Part shown: one piece after another, positions 47,202-56,265 of the stretch
Layout: each line of letters starts with the position of its first letter
Position numbering within the stretch: position 1 is the stretch's first letter
NCBI RefSeq assembly: GCF_002234405.1
Contig: NZ_NMQT01000103.1
Span: forward strand, 62,001-126,000
Reading direction: 5' to 3'
Length of the DNA stretch: 64,000 nucleotides
DNA from: Amycolatopsis thailandensis
GTDB taxonomy: Bacteria; Actinomycetota; Actinomycetes; Mycobacteriales; Pseudonocardiaceae
The notes under the pieces: generated by a model
Told to the model about the DNA's origin: nothing
What the model saw: the letters and a program-made list of their open reading frames with translations, nothing else
The model's database searches: none
Made by a program: the position numbers and the translations under genes

Positions 47202-48574
47202 CCGCCGCCGCCACGCTCGTGGCCGAGGCCCGGCGGCACGGCTTCCCGGTGATCTACACCGCGATCGCCTACACCCCCGCCGAGGCGGGCGGCGACTCCG
47301 TCGCGTGGCTCCGGAAAGCGCCGGGGATGCGGGCACTGCGCGAAGGGAGCGACGCCGTCGCCCTCGACCCCCGCCTCGAACGGCGCGACGGCGACCATCT
47401 CGTCATGAAGAAGGGCGCTTCGGCGTTCCACGGGACAGCGCTGGCCGGTCTTCTGTCGGGTCTGGACGTGGACACCGTTCTCGTCTTCGGCGCGACCACT
47501 TCGGGCTGCGTCCGGGCGACCGCCGTCGACGCCGTCCAGTCCGGTTTCGACACTCTCGTCGTCCGGGAGGCCTGCGGTGATCGCGCCCAAGGGCCGCATG
47601 ACGCCGCACTGTTCGACCTGCAGGCGAAATACGCCGACGTCGTCGAATTGGGCGAGGCCTTGGCGTATCTCGCGGAAACCTCGGATCGCCGCACGGTCAC
47701 CCAGTCCGCCTTGGCGGACCTCGGTGACGTGCCCGCGACCAGCCGCTGGGTGACTTCGGGTCCGGTCCGGCTGCACGTGCTCGACTACGGACCCGCCGAC
47801 GGCGTCCCGGTGCTCGTGCTGCCCGGGATCACCAGCCCCGCCGTCACGATGGACTTCGTGGCGCGGCGGCTCACCGACCTCGTGCGCCCGCTCGTCCTCG
47901 ACGTCCGCGGCCGTGGATTGTCCGATGACGCACCTGGTTACGACCTGGCGAGCTACGCCGCCGATGTCGACGCTGTCGTGGACGGGCTCGGCCTGCGCGA
48001 TCCGATCCTGCTCGGGCACTCCATGGGCGCGCGGATCGCCGCGCGGGCCTCCGCCACCGGCAGGAGGTCACTTCGCGGCACGGTGCTGGTCGATCCTCCG
48101 TTGAGCGGCCCCGGGCGCGGTCCGTACCCGACCACGCTCGACGCTTTCCTCGGCCAGCTCGACCAGGCCCGCAGGGGGACCGACGCCGACGAGGTGGCCC
48201 GCTCGTGGCCGCGATGGCCGCGCAGGGAACTGGAGTTGCGTGCCCGCTGGCTGTCTTCGTGCTCCCGCGACGCGATCACCGCCACCCACGCCGGGTTCGA
48301 ATCCGAGGACTTCTTCGACGACTGGCCGAAGGTGCCCGCCCCGGCTTTCTTCCTGTACGGCGGAGCGAGCCCGGTCGTCACCGCCGCCGGTGCGGCCGAA
48401 GCCCTCGAACGCAATCCGTCGGCCGAATTCGTCGAGGTTCCGGACGCCGGGCACATGGTCTTCTGGGACCGGCCGGAAGAGGGGCTGTCGGCACTGCGTG
48501 AGGCGTTGGGGAAACTGCTGTCATCGAGCGGCGGTCCGCGTGCCGACGCCGCCTGCCCGCGCGATTCGGCGTGA
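47198..48574 (+). CDS. NicF-like amidohydrolase (N-terminally truncated) fused to NicD-like deformylase
   Basis: 458 residues from GTG 47198. Residues 1-155 are an isochorismatase-fold maleamate amidohydrolase: Lys in LVMKKGASAFHGTAL and Cys in GATTSGCVRATAVDA are present, but the first 40-50 residues with the catalytic Asp (IDxV strand) are lost. Residues about 180-445 form an alpha/beta hydrolase like N-formylmaleamate deformylase NicD: GHSMGAR near 275, LDVRGRGLSDD and DAGHMVFWDRPEEG, apparently intact. No stop separates the two. NicD may still work; NicF probably does not. The longer open frame starting at 46919 has no ribosome site. Confidence 0.7.
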   Translation: MTAAATLVAEARRHGFPVIYTAIAYTPAEAGGDSVAWLRKAPGMRALREGSDAVALDPRLERRDGDHLVMKKGASAFHGTALAGLLSGLDVDTVLVFGATTSGCVRATAVDAVQSGFDTLVVREACGDRAQGPHDAALFDLQAKYADVVELGEALAYLAETSDRRTVTQSALADLGDVPATSRWVTSGPVRLHVLDYGPADGVPVLVLPGITSPAVTMDFVARRLTDLVRPLVLDVRGRGLSDDAPGYDLASYAADVDAVVDGLGLRDPILLGHSMGARIAARASATGRRSLRGTVLVDPPLSGPGRGPYPTTLDAFLGQLDQARRGTDADEVARSWPRWPRRELELRARWLSSCSRDAITATHAGFESEDFFDDWPKVPAPAFFLYGGASPVVTAAGAAEALERNPSAEFVEVPDAGHMVFWDRPEEGLSALREALGKLLSSSGGPRADAACPRDSA

Positions 48575-48632
48575 GCGAAGACGTAACTCGCGTGATCAGG
48601 AACGGATCTCGCGTGATCACACCTCGATCCTC

Positions 48633-50657
48633 ATGACCGGTGGCAGACAGGGGGAGACCTTGGAAGACCTGGAGAACACGCCCGCCTACCGCAAGGTCGC
48701 GGAACATCTGCGCGCCTTGCACGAGCCGGCGTTCGGTCGTCCGCACGCGCTCTGCGAGCCACGCGTGGCCAGTGACGGCGGGCGCGCGGTGGTGACCGGC
48801 GTGGTCCTCGACGAACTCACCGGGCTGCCCAGGACCGCGGTGTACGCCGCGGTGGACGGGGAGTTGCGCGCCGTGTCGGCCGGGCGGGGATCGGCGCGGT
48901 GGGCGCGATTCTCGCCGGACGGCGGCACCCTCGCGTTCCTCGCCGATCGCCGCGAGGCCGGGGTGTTCCAGCTGCATCTGCTCCGGGACGGCGGACTCGG
49001 TGAGGCGGTGCCCGCGCCGGAGGCCCCAGGCACCGTGGAATACGCCCATTGGTCACCCGACGGCCGCGTGCTCCTGCTCGGTGTCGCCGGACGCGGTGCG
49101 GACCTTTCCAGCGGCGAGGGCTCGGGTTCGAACAGCCGGAGGAACACGGAACGACCGCCGTGGTTCCCGGAGGTCGAGGATGAGGACGTCGACGCCTGGC
49201 GCGGCTTATGGGTTTACACCCCGGCCACCGGCACTCTGGATCGGTTGTCTCCGCTAGGCCTCAACTGCTGGGAAGCCGGCTGGTGCGGGCCGGATCAGGT
49301 CGTCGCGATCTCGTCCGGTGAGCCAGGGGAGGACGCGTGGTTCACCGCGCGGCTGAGCCTGCTCGACTTCGGCGGCGGGGTACGCAAGCTACTGGACAGC
49401 CCCGTGCAACTGGCGCTGCCCGCCGGTTCGCCGGACGGGACGCGGGTCGCGGTGGTCGAAGCCGTGTGCAGCGACCGCGGGGTGGTCGCCGGTGAGCTGC
49501 TGCTGGTCGATCCGGCCACCGGCGCGGTGCGGCGGATCGACACCGCGGGCACCGATGTCACCCAGGTCGAATGGCTGGACGCGGACCGTCTCGGCTACCT
49601 CGGACAGCGTCGGCTCGACTCGGTCGCCGGGATCGCCGACCTGCCGAGTGGCGCGGTCCGGGAGGTGCTCGCCACGAAGCTGTCCTGCGCCAGTGGCACC
49701 TTCTATCCACAAGGCGCGTTCACGTCGGACGGCCGTGTGCTGACCGTCCAGGACTCCTACTCCCTGCCGCCCCAGCTCGTGCTCTCCGGACACGACAGCC
49801 GGGAAGTGCTTGCCTCGGTGGCTGATCCGGGCACCGGCTACCTCCTCTCCGTCGCGGGTGAGGCCGAGGCGATCACCTGGACCGCACCAGATGGACTGGA
49901 GATCGACGGAATCCTGTGCCGCCCGCCGGGGGAGGGGCCGTTCCCGCTGGTGGTCAACGTCCACGGTGGACCCAATTGGGCGTTCCAGAACTGCTGGTCG
50001 ATGCGCTACCCCTGGGTCCCGCTCCTGGTCGCGCAGGGCTACGCCGTGCTGAACCCCAACCCCCGAGGCAGCGGCGGCCGGGGCCGGGAGTTCGCCGCCC
50101 TCGTCGTCGGCGACATGGGCGGTGCCGACGCCCACGACATCCTGTCCGGCATCGACGCGCTGGTCGACCGCGGCATCGCCGACAAGGACCGGATCGGCCT
50201 GATCGGCCGCAGCTATGGCGGGTTCATGTCGTCCTGGCTGGTCACCCAGGATCGCCGTTTCGCGGCCGCTGTCCCGATCTCCCCGGTCACCGACTGGTAC
50301 AGCCAGGCCTTCACGAGCAACATCGCGTCCTGGGGCAACCGGTACCTCGAAGCCGACCCGGAAACCCCGGGAAGCCTGGTGCACACGCGCAGCCCGGTCT
50401 TGCACGCGAGCAAGGCCCGCACCCCGTGCCTGAACGTCGCGGGCGCGCTCGACCGAGCCACGCCTCCGGGACAGGCGAGGGAATTCCACCAGGCTTTGCG
50501 TGCCCACGGCGTGCCCTCGGCGCTGGTGATCTATCCGGAAGAAGGGCACGGCGTCCGGGCGTACCCCGCGCAGATCGACCTCCTCGCGCGAGTGCTGCGG
50601 TGGTTCGACAGGTACCTCACCAGTCGATCGGCACCGCGGCCGGACCTTGGAGCGTAA
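48633..50657 (+). CDS. S9 family prolyl-oligopeptidase-type peptidase
   Basis: 674 residues. N-terminal beta-propeller (residues about 50-400, with WARFSPDGGTLAFLADR and AHWSPDGRVLLLGVAG blades) and C-terminal alpha/beta hydrolase: VNVHGGPNWAF near 440, nucleophile GLIGRSYGGFMSSW near 525, Asp in GALDRATPP and His in EEGHGVRAY. No signal peptide, so a cytoplasmic acylaminoacyl/dipeptidyl-type peptidase. The start is uncertain: ATG 48633 lacks a clear ribosome site; TTG 48660 follows GGGGAG. The last 41 bases overlap the convergent P450 gene. Confidence 0.87.
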   Translation: MTGGRQGETLEDLENTPAYRKVAEHLRALHEPAFGRPHALCEPRVASDGGRAVVTGVVLDELTGLPRTAVYAAVDGELRAVSAGRGSARWARFSPDGGTLAFLADRREAGVFQLHLLRDGGLGEAVPAPEAPGTVEYAHWSPDGRVLLLGVAGRGADLSSGEGSGSNSRRNTERPPWFPEVEDEDVDAWRGLWVYTPATGTLDRLSPLGLNCWEAGWCGPDQVVAISSGEPGEDAWFTARLSLLDFGGGVRKLLDSPVQLALPAGSPDGTRVAVVEAVCSDRGVVAGELLLVDPATGAVRRIDTAGTDVTQVEWLDADRLGYLGQRRLDSVAGIADLPSGAVREVLATKLSCASGTFYPQGAFTSDGRVLTVQDSYSLPPQLVLSGHDSREVLASVADPGTGYLLSVAGEAEAITWTAPDGLEIDGILCRPPGEGPFPLVVNVHGGPNWAFQNCWSMRYPWVPLLVAQGYAVLNPNPRGSGGRGREFAALVVGDMGGADAHDILSGIDALVDRGIADKDRIGLIGRSYGGFMSSWLVTQDRRFAAAVPISPVTDWYSQAFTSNIASWGNRYLEADPETPGSLVHTRSPVLHASKARTPCLNVAGALDRATPPGQAREFHQALRAHGVPSALVIYPEEGHGVRAYPAQIDLLARVLRWFDRYLTSRSAPRPDLGA

Positions 50658-51762
50658 GGAACATCCGCCGCCAGGCGATTTCTTCGAAAGGCACCGCGAG
50701 GCGCAGTCCTGGAGCGGCGGCCAGCAGCGCGGCGACACCGGTCCGCAGTTGAAGCCGGGCCAGTGCCGCGCCGAGGCAGTGGTGCGGTCCGTGGCCGAAG
50801 GTGAGATGCCCTTGCGTGCGCAGGGAATCGGTCAGCGCCGGTTCGGGAAACCTTCGGGGATCGTGGTTTCCCGCGCGCAGGGCGGCGAGGACGAACTCGC
50901 CCGCGCGGATCGGGACCCCGCCGACGTCGGCGTCTTCGATCGCCACCCGTCCCTGGTCGGCGGCCGAACCTTGGTCCTGGCGCAGGAATTCCTCGACCAG
51001 CGCGGGCATCGTGGCGGGATCGCGGGGCAGCTCCGGTTCGGCCGCCAGCCGCAGCACGATCTGGGCCAGGGCGTTCGCGGGCGGGACGTATCCGCCGAGA
51101 AGGATCGCGAAGGCGAGCTGGGTGACCTCGTCCGGTTTCAACGCGTCGCCGTCGTCCCGGGCCTGGAGCAGGCCTGTCAGCAGGTCCTCGCCGGGCGCGC
51201 GGCGCTTCGCCTCGACCAGCTCCGCGAGGTAGTCACCCAGCTTCCGGGCGGCTTCGGTCATCTCCTCGTAGCTCGGCGCCGTGAACACCGCGAGCATGCC
51301 GTCCGCCCAGTTCCGCAGATCGTCGCGCGCCGACGGCGGGACGCCGAGGAGTTCGTTCAGCACCGAAAGGGCGAACGGGACCGCGAACCCGTCCAGGATT
51401 TCCGCGGGCGGGCCTTGGGCGATCAGCTTCGCGACCAGGTCTTCGGCGAGCGCTTCGACGCGAGGCCGCAGGAACTCCACCCGGCGCGGGGTGAGAGCCT
51501 TGCCCGCGATGCGCTTGAGCCGCGCGTGTTCGGGGCCGTTCATGGTGAAGAGCAGCGCGCCGGCGTCGCTCGCGGGAACCCCCGGCAGCCAGACGCGGAA
51601 TCGCGGATCGGTCAGCAGCGTGCGGATGTCGTCGTAGCGGGTGACGAGCCAGGCGTCCTCGCCGGTCGCGAGGTGCACGCGGCTGACGGGTTCTTCGTCT
51701 TGTCTCCGGACGAGTTCGGCCGGGCAGCGCATCGGCTCGGTCGTCGCGAACGGGTAGTCCAT
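50617..51762 (-). CDS. cytochrome P450 with atypical I-helix
   Basis: 381 residues. The heme loop FGHGPHHCLG is at 322-331 (Cys329) and the ExxR motif is Glu258-Arg261 (EFLR). The I-helix, normally AGxE/DTT, reads LLGGYVPPANAL (221-232), so both the acidic residue and the Thr for proton delivery are missing. This is seen in P450s that use other oxidants or have unusual reactions. Preceded by a MarR gene with an 11-base gap, so probably under its control. Redox partners are not adjacent. Confidence 0.85.
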   Translation of the reverse strand: MDYPFATTEPMRCPAELVRRQDEEPVSRVHLATGEDAWLVTRYDDIRTLLTDPRFRVWLPGVPASDAGALLFTMNGPEHARLKRIAGKALTPRRVEFLRPRVEALAEDLVAKLIAQGPPAEILDGFAVPFALSVLNELLGVPPSARDDLRNWADGMLAVFTAPSYEEMTEAARKLGDYLAELVEAKRRAPGEDLLTGLLQARDDGDALKPDEVTQLAFAILLGGYVPPANALAQIVLRLAAEPELPRDPATMPALVEEFLRQDQGSAADQGRVAIEDADVGGVPIRAGEFVLAALRAGNHDPRRFPEPALTDSLRTQGHLTFGHGPHHCLGAALARLQLRTGVAALLAAAPGLRLAVPFEEIAWRRMFLTLQGPAAVPIDW

Positions 51763-51772
51763 GTGGTTCCCC

Positions 51773-52294
51773 CTATTTCTTCGGTTTGCCTGTCGCCTCT
51801 TCGGCCAGTGAATGCAGTGGCATCAGCGCGGCGGAGTCCCCGCCGACCTTGAGAGCGCGGGCGGTGAGCAGGCGATACAGCTCGTCGGCCGCCTGGACCA
51901 GGCGCGCGGCGCGCTCCGCGGCCGAATCCTCGTCCGGATCGAGCTCGGTGAGCGCGGCGGCGAGCACCTGCTCGGCGTCACGCCGCTGGCGTCGCGCGAC
52001 CGCCGTGACCAGGCCGTCTTCCGGGGTGACCAAGGTGCGGCGGCGATCGGCCGGATCCGGGCGCGTGCGCAGGGCACCTCGCTCACGCAACTTGGCGACG
52101 GCGGCGGAGACATGACTCTGCGCGAAACCGGTGCGCGCGGTCAGCTCGCTGATCGACAGACCCGGCGCCTCGACGACCACCGAGATCAGCACGAGGTAGA
52201 TCTCCGGCACCTCGGGGTCGGCGTCGTCGCGCATGCCCCGGGACGCGAGCTCCATCAGGTGCTTGCCGAGCAGGTACAGCTCACCGGCTTTCAT
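51773..52294 (-). CDS. MarR family regulator
   Basis: 173 residues with a MarR winged helix: APGLSISELTARTGFAQSHV, then AAVAKLRERGALRTRPDPADRRRTLV with the DxRxxx wing. The C-terminus is helical. First gene of a two-gene unit with the P450. Two perfect small palindromes lie on and just upstream of the start codon (52294-52323), suitable for autorepression. Confidence 0.85.
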   Translation of the reverse strand: MKAGELYLLGKHLMELASRGMRDDADPEVPEIYLVLISVVVEAPGLSISELTARTGFAQSHVSAAVAKLRERGALRTRPDPADRRRTLVTPEDGLVTAVARRQRRDAEQVLAAALTELDPDEDSAAERAARLVQAADELYRLLTARALKVGGDSAALMPLHSLAEEATGKPKK

Positions 52295-52323
52295 ATCGAA
52301 AACGATACATCTAAAACGATGTA
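52294..52323. promoter_or_regulatory. MarR operator: two overlapping palindromes
   Basis: TATCGAAAACGATA (52294-52307) and TACATCTAAAACGATGTA (52306-52323) share the AAAACGAT unit. They overlap the start codon of the MarR gene and face the gene at 52377. Confidence 0.55.
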
Positions 52324-52376
52324 ACGTGCCAGTGGCGGGTGGCGCCGGCTTTGATCACCGCGCATAGACTTCCGCG

Positions 52377-53441
52377 GTGATCGGATCATGGGGGCTCGAT
52401 GCCGCACTCGAGGTCGGGATCGCCGCGTTCTGCGCCGGCGAGGAACCGCCGGGCGACGACCAGGTGTGGGAAGGGCTGACCGGCGCCGGAGTCGAGCCGT
52501 GGCTGGCCGAGCGGCTGCTGGTCTTCCTGCCGATGGCCTACGTCAGGCGCTTGCTGCCGGACGTCTCGTACCCGGACGCGGTGCTCGATTCGCGGGGGAA
52601 GGTCCTGCTCTCGCGGGAACCGGTCTTCGTGGCCGCGTTCGAGCGTGCCCGGTACGCGAGCCGGGCGGAGTTCGAGCGGATCGCGCTGCGCAGCAGTACG
52701 TTCGCCGTGATCAACGAGGCGCTCAACGCCGGATCGCAGCTGGCCGATCTGGAGCTCAGCGAGCCGAGGCTGCTCAAGGATCTGGAACCCGCGGTCGAAG
52801 GCGATGGCGGCATGCCGTCACCGCGGGCGGTGTTCGAGGGTTTCCTGCGAGAGCACGGAATCTCGCTCGACGACGGCACGAAGGTCGATGCGAGCCTCGT
52901 CGTGCATCCCGCCCCCGCGGGCATGGTGATGGCCCAGGTCGACTTCGCCGTGTCGCATCCCGCGCTGGCCAAACCGTGGCTGGTCGAGAGCTTCGCCGGG
53001 CACGGCACCACGTGGCGCGAGGCGATCGGCCGTGCGGTGAACATGTTCAGCCTCGGGGCGCTGCACCCGATCATCGACGGCCTGTTGTTGCCCGGCGCCG
53101 CGTCCGGTCAGGTCGAGCGCGAGCGGTACGAACATCCGGACGGGGTGTTCGAGTTGGTGCTCGGCGCGCAGATCAACCTGTTCGCCGAGACCGTGCCGCC
53201 CGTCGCGCCGCTGCTGGACCGGCTGTTGGAAGCGTTGCGCGCGGAGAAGCTCGGCCGGAAGGTGCACGGGCTCCGGCTGTTCGCCGCGCATCACGACGGC
53301 GAGTTGCTGAACAACGAGGTCCTGCTGGACAGCGAGCCGTGGTCCGGTGGTGAGGCGGTGGTGGCGGACAGCCCGGCGCCGCTGCCCGAAGGCCGGGTCG
53401 CGGTGCGGGTGTTCGGACTGCTCGTGCCCGTCGAGGTGTAA
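52377..53441 (+). CDS. conserved protein (DUF6348-like)
   Basis: 354 residues, GTG start. Cytoplasmic, no known catalytic motif. Typical pieces: WLAERLLVFLPMAYVRRLLP near 41, SSTFAVINEALNAGSQL near 106, WLVESFAGHGTTWREAIGRA near 202 and INLFAETVPPVAPLLDRLL near 266. The layout agrees with actinobacterial DUF6348 proteins found near immunity-like or polymorphic-toxin loci; role unknown. It is divergent from the MarR gene. Confidence 0.6.
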   Translation: MIGSWGLDAALEVGIAAFCAGEEPPGDDQVWEGLTGAGVEPWLAERLLVFLPMAYVRRLLPDVSYPDAVLDSRGKVLLSREPVFVAAFERARYASRAEFERIALRSSTFAVINEALNAGSQLADLELSEPRLLKDLEPAVEGDGGMPSPRAVFEGFLREHGISLDDGTKVDASLVVHPAPAGMVMAQVDFAVSHPALAKPWLVESFAGHGTTWREAIGRAVNMFSLGALHPIIDGLLLPGAASGQVERERYEHPDGVFELVLGAQINLFAETVPPVAPLLDRLLEALRAEKLGRKVHGLRLFAAHHDGELLNNEVLLDSEPWSGGEAVVADSPAPLPEGRVAVRVFGLLVPVEV

Positions 53442-53449
53442 GTCCAGGA

Positions 53450-53686
53450 TCAGGCGCCAGGCTCGACACCGCGCCGGAAGGGCTCGACTCCGACGACATG
53501 GCGGGCGCGGTCCGGCTCGACCAGGATCTTGACCCGCCGTTCTCCCGGGATCCGCCATTCGAACCGCTCTGTCCCGACGTATTTCTTCGCCAGCCGGTCC
53601 ATGCACTGTTCCGCTTCGTCGCCTTCGATGAATTCGACGACCCGGCCGTGGATGACCACCCGGTCGTACGGGTTGTCGGTGTCCAT
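53450..53686 (-). pseudogene. pyridoxamine-oxidase/F420 (PPOX) family protein, C-terminal fragment
   Basis: 78 residues beginning MDTDNPYDRVVIHGRVVEFI and ending RVKILVEPDRARHVVG. This equals the second half of the split-barrel F420/FMN-dependent TIGR03618-type proteins (about 140 residues); the first 60 residues with the flavin-binding strands are missing. Upstream sequence is replaced by palindromic repeats from 53739. Expressed or not, it is unlikely to bind its cofactor. Confidence 0.6.
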
Positions 53687-53738
53687 AGTGTCCGCGGAAC
53701 GGGTCCGTGACTCTGCGTGGCGCCGGAACTCGGGCGCC

Positions 53739-53785
53739 GACTGTGTGGATTTTTGTGCGTTGGACGCTCAGAAATCCACACAGTC
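53739..53785. repeat. palindromic repeat, family B (14-bp perfect arms)
   Basis: GACTGTGTGGATTT and its exact complement, with a 19-base centre TTGTGCGTTGGACGCTCAG that also partly pairs. A relative with the same left side (GCCGACTGTGTGGATTT) is at 62082. Confidence 0.65.
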
Positions 53786-53836
53786 CCGCGTGACCGGACC
53801 GGTCATCACAGCCAGGTGGCCCGAGAAGCTCCAGGG

Positions 53837-53879
53837 GTGTGTGGAAATAGGGACATTCAACGTCCCTGTTTTCACACAC
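53837..53879. repeat. palindromic repeat, family B (18-bp arms, two mismatches)
   Basis: GTGTGTGGAAATAGGGAC pairs with GTCCCTGTTTTCACACAC around ATTCAAC. It is followed by CTCTTACTCTGAGTGACAG, a tail that recurs after the element at 62082 (CTCTCACCCTGAGTGACAC). Confidence 0.65.
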
Positions 53880-53885
53880 CTCTTA

Positions 53886-54229
53886 CTCTGAGTGACAGTT
53901 CACGATCTCGCAGGTGTCCCGATCCCAGCTGGCGTCCCCTGTGGACAGTCGCGCCCTGGGTTCACTGTCGGCGACATATCCAGCTTGATCGCTGGGGTCG
54001 ACAGCCGCCGAAGGGTGCATTCCAGGATCAACTCAAGCTCCGTGGCATTTGGTCAGCGCGAGAACGGTCTCTTTCCTGTCCGCGGGTGTGGTCATCGGTA
54101 CCGTTTCCCGCCGAACACCGCGATCGATTCGGTGGGCGGGTCGAACGATGCGAATCGTCGGCCGCGTGCGCGCCCGGCGCGTAATGCTCGGCGAGACAAC
54201 GGTAGGAAGCCGACGCGGGTTCGAAGGAA
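53886..54229. other. intergenic sequence without recognisable gene
   Basis: 344 bases after the family B repeats. Open frames here are short and show no family resemblance on either strand. The beginning contains the repeat tail; otherwise I see nothing. Confidence 0.4.
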
Positions 54230-54625
54230 TCACTCCACCATGTGCTCGTTCTTCAGCCACCGCTCCGCCGTCCGCCAAATGGCCTGCGGATCGACCTCGT
54301 CGGTGTGCCAGGTGGTGGCACGGGTGCTGCCGAGGTCGCGGTACTTCCGCATGATCTCGACGTGCGCGGGGAGCCCGACGAACCCGCGCAGGGCGGCGCG
54401 GTCGCGCCAGACCGAGACCGACCCCAGGCGTCGTCGCAACGGTTCGGCCCACAACCACTGGCCGACCGCGCCGGGGAGCCGAGGCCATTCGCGGCCGAGC
54501 GTGTAGCCCGCCCGGTACGCGCCAGGCGTTCGCCGGAAGTCGTCGAGGGTCAACTCGGTGACGCTGACCAGTACGTCTCCTTCGATGTCCGCCGCCGGGC
54601 CGATGATCCACCTGCTTTTGAACAC
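54230..54625 (-). CDS. DUF3291/antibiotic-biosynthesis-monooxygenase-like small protein
   Basis: 131 residues from GTG 54625 (GAGGAG 9 bases upstream). Resembles dimeric alpha-beta barrel proteins: VLVSVTELTLDDFRRTPGAY, LGSVSVWRDRAALRGFVGLP, then HVEIMRKYRDLGSTRATTWH and a C-terminal TAERWLKNE. The order of strand, helix, SVSVWRD and F-x-x-x-P-x-H is that of the heme-degrading/monooxygenase-like family. Function unproven. Confidence 0.6.
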   Translation of the reverse strand: MFKSRWIIGPAADIEGDVLVSVTELTLDDFRRTPGAYRAGYTLGREWPRLPGAVGQWLWAEPLRRRLGSVSVWRDRAALRGFVGLPAHVEIMRKYRDLGSTRATTWHTDEVDPQAIWRTAERWLKNEHMVE

Positions 54626-54809
54626 ACGTGCTCCTCGCCTCCGTAATCGTCTATCAGTGTATATGATATGCGTATGCATATGACTTTTGAAGGTGGTTTT
54701 CCTTGACATGCATGACAGTATTTTTCCAACTGAACGACTAACGCGTTGCCGGGATCGTGGTCGTGCGGACGATGATCCGGGTCGGCGCCTCTGGGGAGAG
54801 GACCTGTCC

Positions 54810-55589
54810 ATGCAGCCAGTCCGCCGTATCCCGCTGGTTCTCGCACTCGGCGCCGCGCTGGGGATCGCGGTCGCGCCACCGGCTCTCGCGGGACCGGTGT
54901 CCGGTGACGACTACTACCAGGACGCTCTGGGCAAGACCGGTGCCGAGCTCAAGGCGGCGTTGCACGGGATCATCGGTACCGGCACCAAACTGACGTACGA
55001 ACAGGTGTGGGACGGAATCAGGGCCACCGACGAGGATCCGGCCAATCCGTCGAACGTCGTCCTGCTCTACAGCGGCCGCTCACAGGCGAAGACCGCCAAC
55101 GGCGGGGGAGTCGACGACTGGAACCGGGAACACGTCTGGGCCAAGTCGCACGGCGACTTCGGCACGGCCGTCGGCCCCGGCACCGACCTGCACCACCTGC
55201 GGGCCGAGGACGCGTCGGTCAACAGCACCCGAGGGAACAAGGACTTCGACGCCGGCGGCTCTCCGGTCGAAGAGGCACCCGGGAGCCTGACCGATGACGA
55301 CTCGTTCGAGCCGAGGGACGCGGTCAAGGGCGACGTGGCCCGCATGATCCTCTACATGGCCGTGCGCTACGACGGTACCGACGGCTTCCCCGACCTGGAA
55401 CCGAACGACGCCGTCGACAACGGCTCGAAGCCCAACATCGGCCGCCTCTCGGTCCTGCTGACCTGGAACACCCAGGACCCGCCCGACTCCACCGAGCAGC
55501 GCCGCAACCAGGTCATCTACGACCAGTTCCAGCACAACCGCAACCCGTTCATCGACCACCCCGAATGGGCGGCCTCCATCTACGGCTAG
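54810..55589 (+). CDS. secreted endonuclease I family nuclease
   Basis: 259 residues from ATG 54810, preceded by GGAGAGGA. Signal peptide MQPVRRIPLVLALGAALGIA ends ALAGP. The mature enzyme has the beta-beta-alpha-metal site of Endonuclease I (EndA/Vvn type): WNREHVWAKSHGDFG near 110 with catalytic His and DLHHLRAEDASVNSTRGNKDF near 130-150. DYYQDALGKTGAELKAALHGII at the N-terminus is typical. A non-specific DNase for nutrient or defence use outside the cell. Its stop overlaps the convergent gene by 4 bases. Confidence 0.85.
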   Translation: MQPVRRIPLVLALGAALGIAVAPPALAGPVSGDDYYQDALGKTGAELKAALHGIIGTGTKLTYEQVWDGIRATDEDPANPSNVVLLYSGRSQAKTANGGGVDDWNREHVWAKSHGDFGTAVGPGTDLHHLRAEDASVNSTRGNKDFDAGGSPVEEAPGSLTDDDSFEPRDAVKGDVARMILYMAVRYDGTDGFPDLEPNDAVDNGSKPNIGRLSVLLTWNTQDPPDSTEQRRNQVIYDQFQHNRNPFIDHPEWAASIYG

Positions 55590-56239
55590 CGGGCAGGCGG
55601 CAGGTCCAGGACGCGAGCGAGGGCCGCGACGACCGGGACGGCGTAGTGGGACAGGTTCCGGTCGGCCCACTCCGTTGCCAGCGGGAGGAAACCGGCGAGG
55701 TCGTCCTCGGCTCCGGCGAGAAGCCGCCGGAGATCGGCGACGGGCAACTCGATCACCGGGCTGTCGGATCGCTCGGCGTCGACGGTCAACAGGACGGTTT
55801 CGCCGAGACGTTCGGCGGCAGGATCGGGATCATGCCCGAAGTCGACCGGCCAGCCGCTGTCGAAGACCCGGTGCCACTCGCGCCAGTCCTCGAGGCCGTT
55901 GCAGCAGCCTGGCAGGAACGTCACGCCCGTCGCGCTGTCCGTCACCCTGAACCCTCCGGCCGCGAAAAGCGTGTCGAAGGTGAGCAAACCGTGCAGGAAC
56001 GACCCCAGCGGGTCGGCGGGCCGGGGCGGGCGGTCGCCCTGTTCGGGGTCGATGTCGTTGCAGGCGACGATGCGCATCACCGCTGTCCCGACCTCCCGGG
56101 GCGTGAGTTCGCCGCTGAGCGCCAAATAGCCGAACGAGTCGACGTCGGCGACCGGCCAGAGGTCGAAGTCGCCGGACGCGTGAACCTCCAGGACGGGCTG
56201 CATCGTGATCACCCGGGCAGTGTCGCGTACCCCGGCCAT
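55586..56239 (-). CDS. hypothetical protein
   Basis: 217 residues from ATG 56239 (a later ATG at 56203 is possible). Soluble, acidic. Blocks that look conserved: GDFDLWPVADVDSFGYLALSG, FDTLFAAGGFRV, FLPGCCNGLEDWREWH and GHDPDPAAERLGETVLL. The GCCNGLEDWREW segment reminds me of a family of uncharacterised actinobacterial proteins annotated only as hypothetical. No context clue to function. Confidence 0.55.
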   Translation of the reverse strand: MAGVRDTARVITMQPVLEVHASGDFDLWPVADVDSFGYLALSGELTPREVGTAVMRIVACNDIDPEQGDRPPRPADPLGSFLHGLLTFDTLFAAGGFRVTDSATGVTFLPGCCNGLEDWREWHRVFDSGWPVDFGHDPDPAAERLGETVLLTVDAERSDSPVIELPVADLRRLLAGAEDDLAGFLPLATEWADRNLSHYAVPVVAALARVLDLPPAR

Positions 56240-56265
56240 TCTGTCCGCCGAGTTTCGAGTGGGCG

